From Bradymonas sediminis (GTDB lineage: Bacteria; Myxococcota_A; Bradymonadia; Bradymonadales; Bradymonadaceae): 64,000 bases of DNA. A program made the translations under genes and the position numbers. Below the pieces are notes generated by a model. It was given only the letters and a program-made list of their open reading frames with translations. It had not been told where the DNA came from and did no database searches. The stretch is from assembly GCF_003258315.1 (NCBI RefSeq), contig NZ_CP030032.1, forward strand, positions 1,526,001-1,590,000, in the 5' to 3' direction. Of the stretch, positions 36,803 through 46,331 are shown piece by piece. Position 1 is the stretch's first letter. Each line of letters begins with the position of its first letter.

Positions 36803-37636
36803 ATGGCGCTTTGGTACGACGAAGTTTTTGAAAATTCCCTGCGTTGCGGCCTCAAGGTCAAGCGTACTTTATTTAGCGACCAGAGCGCGTTTCAACGCGT
36901 CGAGATCGTCGAAACCGAGTTGCTCGGGAAGGCGCTGGCCTTGGACGGCCTCTGGATGACCGCGCAGGGCGATGAGAAGACCTATCACGAGATGTTGGTG
37001 CACCCGGTGATGACCACCTCGCCGAGTATCCGCCGCGTATTGATCATCGGCGGCGGCGACGGCGGCACTGCCCGCGAAGTGCTTCGCTACCCGGAAGTCG
37101 AGCATGTTGACCTGGTCGAGATCGACGGCATGGTCGTCGATGCCTGTAAGGAGTTTTTGCCCGAGATCGGCAGCGCCTGGGACGATGCGCGTCTCCATGT
37201 TCACATCGATGACGGCATCAAATGGTCGCGCCGCACCGATGTCGCGCCCTATGATGTCATCATCATCGACGGCTCCGACCCGGTTGGCCCGGCGCAAGGT
37301 CTCTTTGACCTTGAGTTCTATCAAGGCTGTGAGAATCTGCTGGCCGACGACGGCGTCTTCGTCACTCAGAGTGAGAGCCCGGTGCTCTTTCGCGACGTCC
37401 ACCTCGATATGATCCGCGTAATGAAGGGTACCTTCAAAAACGTGCACCCCTATTATGGGACCGTAACGATCTATCCGGGCGGTAGCTGGAGCTGGACCTA
37501 CGCGTCGAAATCGGTCTCGCCGCGTGATATTATCCGCGAGCGTGTAGATTTCATCTCGGAGTTCACCGAGATCTATAACGAGGATATTCACCACGGTGCG
37601 TTTGCGATCCCCAACCACATTCGGCGTGCGCTATGA
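36803..37636 (+). CDS. speE: Spermidine synthase (polyamine aminopropyltransferase)
   Basis: Transfers the aminopropyl group of decarboxy-SAM to putrescine. ATG 36803 has GGAGGG shortly upstream and starts with the family's MALWYDEVFENSL-type block; the open frame back to 36710 lacks support. Seen: GKALALDGLWMTAQGDEKTYHEML, the nucleotide-binding GGGDGGTAREVLRY and VDLVEIDGMVVDACK, catalytic IIIDGSDPVGPAQGLF and the PYYGTVTIYPGG block. Length 277 residues. It overlaps speB by 4 nt. Agmatine cannot be ruled out as an acceptor in place of putrescine. Confidence 0.95.
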   Translation: MALWYDEVFENSLRCGLKVKRTLFSDQSAFQRVEIVETELLGKALALDGLWMTAQGDEKTYHEMLVHPVMTTSPSIRRVLIIGGGDGGTAREVLRYPEVEHVDLVEIDGMVVDACKEFLPEIGSAWDDARLHVHIDDGIKWSRRTDVAPYDVIIIDGSDPVGPAQGLFDLEFYQGCENLLADDGVFVTQSESPVLFRDVHLDMIRVMKGTFKNVHPYYGTVTIYPGGSWSWTYASKSVSPRDIIRERVDFISEFTEIYNEDIHHGAFAIPNHIRRAL

Positions 37637-38535
37637 ATCGACTTTCATTTGCTGATCTGAGTTTTGGAGACGACAGCGCGCCGCTCTATATCTCGGCGGC
37701 GCGCGCGGTGGAGTTCGAGCCCGGCACGGCGGTGGTTTTTGGTGCCGCCTATGACGGAACGACCTCCTTTCGCCCGGGCACCCGCTTCGGGCCGGACGCG
37801 ATTCGTCGGGTGAGCGACGGTCTTGAGACCTATTCGCCCACCCAGCACGCGGACCTCGAGGACGCCGCGATCCTCGACGCGGGCAACCTCGACCTGCCGT
37901 TCGGCTCGCCGGAGCCGGCGGTTGATAGGGTGGCCGAAGCCGTGAGCGAAATCCTGAGCCGGGGCGGGCGACCGGTGATGCTCGGCGGCGAGCATTCGCT
38001 GACCGCCGGCGCGGTGCGCGGCGCGCTTGAGCAGCACCCCGACCTGGTCGTCGTGCAGCTCGACGCCCACGCCGACTTGCGCGCGGATTATCTTGGCGAG
38101 AAGTTCAGCCACGCGTGCGCGATGCGCCGCTGCCTGGACCTTTTGGGCGGAGCCGACGCGCCGGGCGAACACCGGCTTTTACAGGTTGGCATCCGCTCGG
38201 GAACGCGCGAGGAATTCACCGAATTGCGCGAATCCGGCCGCTATACGTCGCCCGAGGGCGTCGTGTTGGCCGAGCGGGTCGCCGAGTTCGGTCAGCGTCC
38301 GGTTTATTTGACGGTCGACCTGGACGTCTTCGACCCCGCGTATTTCCCCGGCACCGGCACCCCGGAGCCCGGTGGCATCGATTGGGCGGACTTCGAGCAA
38401 TTGCTCGCAGCGCTGTCCAACCTCAATATCATCGGCTGCGACGTCATGGAGCTTGCTCCCCAGCTTGACCCCACCGACGTCTCGGCGGTGCTCGCCGCGA
38501 AGGTCGTGCGCGAGTTATTGTTGGCGATGCGCTGA
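37633..38535 (+). CDS. speB: Agmatinase
   Basis: Binuclear manganese ureohydrolase that turns agmatine into putrescine and urea. Metal-binding motifs: GGEHS, DAHAD, SHACAMRR and TVDLDVFDPAYFPGTGTPEPGG. At 300 residues it fits agmatinase better than arginase, and its place after pdaD, which makes agmatine, supports that. The start overlaps the speE stop. A strong terminator follows 11 nt after its stop. In an aminopropylagmatine route the same enzyme could act after SpeE. Confidence 0.92.
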   Translation: MNRLSFADLSFGDDSAPLYISAARAVEFEPGTAVVFGAAYDGTTSFRPGTRFGPDAIRRVSDGLETYSPTQHADLEDAAILDAGNLDLPFGSPEPAVDRVAEAVSEILSRGGRPVMLGGEHSLTAGAVRGALEQHPDLVVVQLDAHADLRADYLGEKFSHACAMRRCLDLLGGADAPGEHRLLQVGIRSGTREEFTELRESGRYTSPEGVVLAERVAEFGQRPVYLTVDLDVFDPAYFPGTGTPEPGGIDWADFEQLLAALSNLNIIGCDVMELAPQLDPTDVSAVLAAKVVRELLLAMR

Positions 38536-38546
38536 GTGTGCTTAGA

Positions 38547-38577
38547 ATAGCCCCGCGAGAGCGGGGCTATTTTTTTG
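38547..38577 (+). terminator. Rho-independent terminator of the polyamine locus
   Basis: ATAGCCCCGC-GAGA-GCGGGGCTAT is a perfect 10-bp stem followed by TTTTTT, 11 nt after speB. Confidence 0.95.
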
Positions 38578-38728
38578 CCTAAAAATAGGCCGTCGAGAGC
38601 CATCGGTCAGGGCGCGCGTGCCCGGGGAAGATATCCTGCGAGGTTGCGCGTTGAGCGCGCGAAGCTGTATTGGAAGGGGGAGCTTGTTTGGCGCGCTTGG
38701 CCGCGATTCAATCTGTAACGGGATCTTT

Positions 38729-39589
38729 ATGAAACGCCACACCCAGAGTCTACTCAACGCCCGCGCCGCCCGCGAGGTCGCAAAGATCTGTGAGCGCGCC
38801 GGCGATGCGATCATGGAGCTCTACCAGAAACGCAATATTGGCCTGCGCTTTAAGGCGGATGATACCCCGGTGACGAAGGCGGATTTCGCGGCGCATCGGG
38901 TGGTGGTAGACGGGTTGCGCGCCTTTGCTCCGGGCATCCCGGTGCTCTCGGAGGAGTCGGTGCGAATCCCCTGGCGCACGCGCCAGGCCTGGGATGTCTA
39001 TTGGTTGGTCGACCCGCTGGATGGGACCAAGGAATTCGTCAAAAAGAACGACGACTTTACCGTGAATGTGGCGCTGATTCGCGACGGAAAGCCGATCATG
39101 GGCGTTATCTATGCGCCGGTCTACGGGCTTACCTATTGGGGCGTGCAGGGGATGGGCGCCTTTAAAGAGACCGCCCAGGGTTTTGCGCCCATTGGTGTGT
39201 CCAGGCGCGCCATTCCGCGGATCGATGCCCCGGCGTCGGATAAGACGAGCCCCCTGTCGATCATCGTGAGTCGCTCCCATATTCGCGGGGCGAACGCGCA
39301 ATTTATGACCGATATGGAGCAGATCTATCGGGCGCCGCGGTTGCTGCGCGTGGGCAGCTCCCTGAAGCTGTGCATGATCGCCGAGGGCAAGGCCGACGTT
39401 TATCCGCGGATGGGGCCGACCTCCGAGTGGGATATCGCCGCCGGCCAATGCATTTTAGAGCAGGCCGGCGGGGTCGTTCACAGGCTTGATGGCGAGCCAT
39501 TAAGCTATAATAAGGCGAACCTTTTGAACCCGCATTTTATCGCGCGCGCCCCGCAGGTTGCGCTGCCAGCGGCGCTCCAAATGGGCTGA
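38729..39589 (+). CDS. cysQ: 3'(2'),5'-bisphosphate nucleotidase, CysQ-like
   Basis: Inositol-monophosphatase-fold phosphatase that hydrolyses 3'-phosphoadenosine 5'-phosphate, a by-product of sulfate assimilation. ATG 38729 is near a GGAT site and the 286-residue length is typical; the frame open from 38618 has no support. Metal-binding motifs: VLSEES (Glu pair), WLVDPLDGTKEF (DPxDGTxxF) and TSEWDIAAGQCILEQAGG (WDxxA). The KADDTPVTKADFAAHRVVV N-terminal block is family-like. It could instead be another member such as an inositol-1-monophosphatase. Confidence 0.85.
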   Translation: MKRHTQSLLNARAAREVAKICERAGDAIMELYQKRNIGLRFKADDTPVTKADFAAHRVVVDGLRAFAPGIPVLSEESVRIPWRTRQAWDVYWLVDPLDGTKEFVKKNDDFTVNVALIRDGKPIMGVIYAPVYGLTYWGVQGMGAFKETAQGFAPIGVSRRAIPRIDAPASDKTSPLSIIVSRSHIRGANAQFMTDMEQIYRAPRLLRVGSSLKLCMIAEGKADVYPRMGPTSEWDIAAGQCILEQAGGVVHRLDGEPLSYNKANLLNPHFIARAPQVALPAALQMG

Positions 39590-39720
39590 AATTTCCGGGT
39601 GCATCCCACCCAAAATATGTTAGACAGTTGCGTCGGTTTGAGGGCGCTATCTTGCGATAGGTTTTCGAAATCGTAGCAACGGTGAAGTCGTCAAATAAAA
39701 CATTTTCAAAGAAAAGAAAT

Positions 39721-42132
<2,412 letters not shown>

Positions 42133-42157
42133 TAGATGCCGCTAAATTGGGAAGACG

Positions 42158-45100
42158 ATGATGCGAAATTATCTGCTGCGTGGGTTCATCTTGTGTGGGC
42201 TCGCGCTTGCGGGTTGTTCCGAGGGTTCGAATCAGCGTCTTCCCAATCATGACACACCTCATAGCGACGCCGGTCGTGACGCGTCGTCCTCGCCCGAGGG
42301 CGACGCGCAGCTGAGCCTCGACGCAGGCCCAACGTCCGACGCGGACGCCAGCAACCCCGATATAGATCTCGCCCCTGACCCGCTCGTGGGCGACCCCGAT
42401 ATCCGGGCGCAGCTTCGCCGCCCGGTGAAGGTGATGACCGACGCATTCGGCATGCACCATATCTTCGCCGAATCCCTCGAAGACCTCTTTTTTATCAACG
42501 GATATACCTACGCGAGCGACCGTTTCGCGCAGATGGAGTTCTACCGGCGCCTCGCGACCGGGACGCTCGCGGAGATCTGGGGCGATGCCTCAGTGGATGC
42601 GCGGCGCAGCGACGTGATGATGCGCTCGCTCGGGTTGAAGCGTAGCGCTGAGCGCTATCTGCGGGCCGAATATGACCCGGATTCGCAGTCCTCTCAGGCG
42701 TTGATGGCCTATTGCGCCGGGGTGAACGCGTTTCTGGCCAAATACCGGGCGGGGGAAGTGGCGCTCCCCGGGGGGATGGCCGAGGCGATGCCGCCCCATG
42801 CGCTGCCAGACTGGCAGCCCGCCGATGTGATGGCGGTGTCGAAATTGCTCGCCCTTTACTTGAGCTATTCGGCGCCGACCTGGATTGAGTGGCACGGGTT
42901 GCGCCAGAAGGTCCTCGACACCTTTGCCCCCGACGCCCCCAGCGGCGACTTCGCCGCGCGCCACGGGTTCCTCGCCGATGTCCTGCGCCTGGCCCCGGCT
43001 GCCCACACGACCCATATCGACGGGCTTCCCGCCGGAAATAGCAGCGCGATAATTTTGCCTAATACCTCCAGCGCGCAGGCGCCCGATGTCAGCCCCAAAT
43101 TGATCGAGCGGGCGTTGGCGCTCCACGAGGGTTTGGACGATTTAGAGGGCATGGGCGAGCTGGATATTTTCGGTCGCCGGGGCGCGTTGAAGGTGGGTGG
43201 AAATAGTTGGGTGCTTGGTGGAGAGCTCACGGAGTCGGGCAATCCGACGGTGGCAAATGACCCGCATCTTGGGCTCGGGTTGCCCACGATATTCTATCCG
43301 ATTCATATGGAGCTCAATGATGATATAGACGGGCGCGCGCCGCTGAAGTTGGTCGGCGCGGCGCTGATGGGGCTGCCTGGCGTGGCGCTTGGGCGAAGCG
43401 ATGCGGTCGCCTGGGGCGCGTCTGCGAGTCAATACGATTATAGCGATGTCTACGCAGAAGAGGTCCGTGGAGACTCAGACGCAGCTGAGATTCCCACCGT
43501 GCTATTTGAGGGGCTGCAGGTTCCGGTTGAGCGAATCACCGAAACCATCAAAGTGGGGAGCGCCGGGGAGGTGAGCGAGACGCTCGACCTGGTGGTGGAG
43601 GTGGTGCCGCACCACGGGCCGATTCTTCCGACGCTTGAAGATGGTCGGCCGCTCGTGCGTCGAAGCGGCCAGGCGCTGTCGGTCAAATGGGCGGGGCTTC
43701 GGGCAAATAATGAGATGGATTTTTTGATGGGGTTGTGGCGCGCGAAGACGCCGCTTGAAGCCGAAGCCGCGCTGAATCAGCACGGCGTTGGATTTGGGAA
43801 CTTCGTATTTGGCTTTAGCTCCGGGCAGATCTTTTATTCGGGGCAATCCGATATCGCCCGGCGCCAGGTGGACGCGCTCAATTATCATCCGCGCAACAAC
43901 CCTCGGGGCAACGCGCCCATCTTCATTCTGCCTGGGAGCGGCGGGGCGGAGTGGAGTGGTCTGCTCGACGACCGGCGCATCCCCCACGCTTATAACCCCC
44001 AAAAACGCTTCATCGTCATCGCCGACAATGACCCGACGGGCGGCGCGCTCAATAATAATCCCTTCGACGAACTCTATTATATTGGGGCGTTTTTCGACGT
44101 CGGATTTCGCGCCGAGCGCATCACTTCCCTGATCGAGAGCGCGACGGCCTTCGAGCAGACCCTGAGCGTCGACGCGCAGATGGCGATTCAACATGACGCG
44201 GTCGACCCGCTGGCCGAGCGCGTCGCGCAACGGATGGTCAACGCCATCGACGTGGTCACGACGGCGAGTCTTCACGGTTCGGATGATGAGGAAGTTAATG
44301 TATTGCTTGACCTTTACGCCGGTCGAATTGACGTATTGGTTGAGTACCGCGACCTCCTCGACGCCTGGGATTATGCGGCGCCGGCGACACGATCGCCCAC
44401 CGGCCCGGATCGCGGGCGCAGCGCGGCCGCGAGCCTATTTAACGCGGCGATGGTGGAGCTGCTCAAAGCCGTCTATGCCGATGAATTTGATAAGCTCGGC
44501 TATTTTGCGGCGGGCGAGTTTCGGTTTGCGGGCGCAAGCCAACTTCTGATTCGCTCGCTCGTTTATCTATTGGAGCAGCCAGAAGCTGCGCAGACCTACG
44601 ACCCGAGCCTTCGCGACTCCCGAATTTTTGACGACCTACGGACGCCAAATTTGGACGAAACGCGACTCAGCGCGTTGGTGCATTCGGTGGTTCGTGCGGC
44701 GGATAGATTTGCGCGTAGCGCAGCGCTTGGCGAGGCGCTCGGGCGCGCGATTCCGTCGCCTGGATCAGCGAGTTATTCGGACTGGGTTTGGGGGCGAATG
44801 CACGGCGTCGCGCTGGCGGCGAGTCTGCCGACGCCTTCGGACACCTACGCGCGGCCGGGCGCGAGCGCGCGCCAGCCGTTCTTTGGGCACGGGGGCGCCG
44901 AGTTTTCGATAAAACGGTGCCCTCATGGCTTTAATGACTTCAACTTTAGCTGCGACACCGGCGCAGCGGTACGGATGCTTCACGTGATGAATGCAGGTGA
45001 TTCCGTGAGCTATATCGCGATCCCCGGAGGCTATTCCGGGGACCCGGCAAGTCCGTTCTATATGAGCGAATTCGACGGTTGGCGCGGCGCTCCGGCGCGG

Positions 45101-45169
45101 AAGGTTGAGATAAATGAGAATCTTCTTGACGCGAATGGAGCGGGGACGATAGTTTACGCCCCGTACTGA
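42158..45169 (+). CDS. Penicillin-acylase-family lipoprotein lacking the nucleophile
   Basis: A 1003-residue lipoprotein of the S45 N-terminal-nucleophile hydrolase family. Lipobox ALAGC (Cys20) is followed by a Ser/Asp-rich linker. Family blocks: FGMHHIFAESLEDLFFINGYTYASDR, FYRRLATGTLAEIWGD, GNPTVANDPHLGLGLP, GLPGVALGRSDAVAWG and VGFGNFVFGFSSGQIFYSG. In the family the beta-chain begins at a catalytic Ser within GSNxW. Here residues 347-351 read GGNSW, so the nucleophile position (codon 43199-43201, GGA) is Gly. No proper N-terminal Ser, Thr or Cys can be generated at that place. Catalysis is therefore doubtful unless the neighbouring Ser350 serves. ATGATG at the start makes two initiation choices. 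Confidence 0.88.
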   Translation: MMRNYLLRGFILCGLALAGCSEGSNQRLPNHDTPHSDAGRDASSSPEGDAQLSLDAGPTSDADASNPDIDLAPDPLVGDPDIRAQLRRPVKVMTDAFGMHHIFAESLEDLFFINGYTYASDRFAQMEFYRRLATGTLAEIWGDASVDARRSDVMMRSLGLKRSAERYLRAEYDPDSQSSQALMAYCAGVNAFLAKYRAGEVALPGGMAEAMPPHALPDWQPADVMAVSKLLALYLSYSAPTWIEWHGLRQKVLDTFAPDAPSGDFAARHGFLADVLRLAPAAHTTHIDGLPAGNSSAIILPNTSSAQAPDVSPKLIERALALHEGLDDLEGMGELDIFGRRGALKVGGNSWVLGGELTESGNPTVANDPHLGLGLPTIFYPIHMELNDDIDGRAPLKLVGAALMGLPGVALGRSDAVAWGASASQYDYSDVYAEEVRGDSDAAEIPTVLFEGLQVPVERITETIKVGSAGEVSETLDLVVEVVPHHGPILPTLEDGRPLVRRSGQALSVKWAGLRANNEMDFLMGLWRAKTPLEAEAALNQHGVGFGNFVFGFSSGQIFYSGQSDIARRQVDALNYHPRNNPRGNAPIFILPGSGGAEWSGLLDDRRIPHAYNPQKRFIVIADNDPTGGALNNNPFDELYYIGAFFDVGFRAERITSLIESATAFEQTLSVDAQMAIQHDAVDPLAERVAQRMVNAIDVVTTASLHGSDDEEVNVLLDLYAGRIDVLVEYRDLLDAWDYAAPATRSPTGPDRGRSAAASLFNAAMVELLKAVYADEFDKLGYFAAGEFRFAGASQLLIRSLVYLLEQPEAAQTYDPSLRDSRIFDDLRTPNLDETRLSALVHSVVRAADRFARSAALGEALGRAIPSPGSASYSDWVWGRMHGVALAASLPTPSDTYARPGASARQPFFGHGGAEFSIKRCPHGFNDFNFSCDTGAAVRMLHVMNAGDSVSYIAIPGGYSGDPASPFYMSEFDGWRGAPARKVEINENLLDANGAGTIVYAPY

Positions 45170-45236
45170 ATTTTTGTGTAGCTGTGAGCCGCCAACATCT
45201 GTTGAATACTTCCTCATTCATTAAAATGGAGCGCTG

Positions 45237-45911
45237 ATGACGACCGCCGATCTGACCCTTTATTATGCCCCGCGAACCCGCGCCTTCACCGCTCTTTGGC
45301 TGCTCGAAGAACTCGGCGAAGACTACGTGTTGGAGAGTTTTGACCTGTCGACGGGCCGGCATAAGCAGCCGGATTATCTCGCGCTTAATCCGATGGGAAA
45401 GGTTCCGATGGTGGTCGACCGGGGCAGGGCGGTGCCCGAGATCGGCGCTATCGCGATCTACCTGGCCGACCTCTATGCGGAGGGCGGGTTGGCGCCTGGG
45501 GCGGATGACCCGAAGCGCCCGGATTATTTGCGCTGGATCTTCTTTGCGAGCGCGATAATTGAGCCAGCGCTCGGCGAAAAACTATTCGGTTGGACACCGG
45601 CACCTTCGAGCCTCGCCTGGGGATCGTTTGATGAGATGGTGCGCGTCGCGACCGACGGTGTTTCGCAGGGAGATTGGCTGCTCGGCGAGACGTTCAGCGC
45701 GGCGGATATCCTGGTCGGCGCGGGCCTTCGCTTTGGGATGATGTTCGGGGCGCTGCCCACGGACGGACCTATCGCCGATTATGTCGCGCGTTGCACGAGT
45801 CGCGAGGCGTTCAAGAGGGCGTTGGCGATTGACGAGCGCGAGGGGGAGCGATTCTCGCCACAGGCGTCGTCGGAGGTTGAGGCGGGCGAGGATGACGGCG
45901 GGAATTCGTAA
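45237..45911 (+). CDS. Glutathione S-transferase family protein
   Basis: A 224-residue cytosolic GST-fold protein. The N-terminal thioredoxin-like domain (LTLYYAPRTRAFTALWLLEE, NPMGKVPMVVD, PEIGAIAIYLADLY) has the conserved Pro and Glu/Ile of the glutathione site, with no Cys in the first helix, so a beta-type or related enzyme without the Cys is expected. The helical C-terminal domain includes GDWLLGETFSAADILVGAGLRF (N-capping box region). The terminal 20 residues are acidic and disordered-looking. Substrate unknown. Confidence 0.88.
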   Translation: MTTADLTLYYAPRTRAFTALWLLEELGEDYVLESFDLSTGRHKQPDYLALNPMGKVPMVVDRGRAVPEIGAIAIYLADLYAEGGLAPGADDPKRPDYLRWIFFASAIIEPALGEKLFGWTPAPSSLAWGSFDEMVRVATDGVSQGDWLLGETFSAADILVGAGLRFGMMFGALPTDGPIADYVARCTSREAFKRALAIDEREGERFSPQASSEVEAGEDDGGNS

Positions 45912-46331
45912 CACCGCACGCCTACAATCGCGCCGCCACTTTTCGAATTCCTAGGGCGGCGCGGCGCTTTCATTGCGTCGAAGCGGATGGCTACGAGTGG
46001 GCAGTTTGGTCGGCGCGATGCGCTTGGCCCGGGCGGGCTGATTTGCGTTTTCTGTGGTGAGTTGTAGCGCGGCCGTGCTGATGTAGGTGCATGTAGCATA
46101 GGGTGTGACCTATGGGGACATTCCCCCCCATTAGGGTAATGGGTGTGACAAGATGTCGCTGGTCTGGGGTCTAAATGTTCTTCAAGTCGAGAAAGTCCCC
46201 TATTTTATTGGCCCACTCAGCCGTTCTTGTCGAGATGAAGAGATGAGTGAGATTGATGTGGCACTCTACTTGCATTATTTTATAGCTGGATGGGTAATTT
46301 TTGGTCAGCAATACTTCAGCTGAGAACACAT
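45912..46331. other. Intergenic region with sigma-54 promoter and repeats
   Basis: About 420 bp without a gene. GGGTGTGAC occurs as a direct repeat at 46101-46109 and 46141-46149, 40 bp apart, with an ATGGGG/CCCCAT pair between them (46112-46131). The region becomes AT-rich toward the promoter at 46259-46274. The repeats are placed as upstream activator sites would be. Confidence 0.55.
46259..46274 (+). promoter_or_regulatory. Sigma-54 promoter of the peptidoglycan-targeting lipoprotein
   Basis: TGGCACTCTACTTGCA matches the RpoN -24/-12 consensus (TGGCAC-N5-TTGCA) with GG and GC exactly 10 nt apart. Transcription would start near 46285, about 47 nt before the ATG at 46332. Confidence 0.75.

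Noticed and set aside
38536-38728. RNA gene between the polyamine locus and cysQ
   Set aside because: Apart from the terminator no cloverleaf or conserved RNA fold could be seen.
46112-46131. REP or transposon-end-like ATGGGG/CCCCAT element
   Set aside because: Short and single; no transposase nearby. Better read as part of the promoter region of the lytic lipoprotein.
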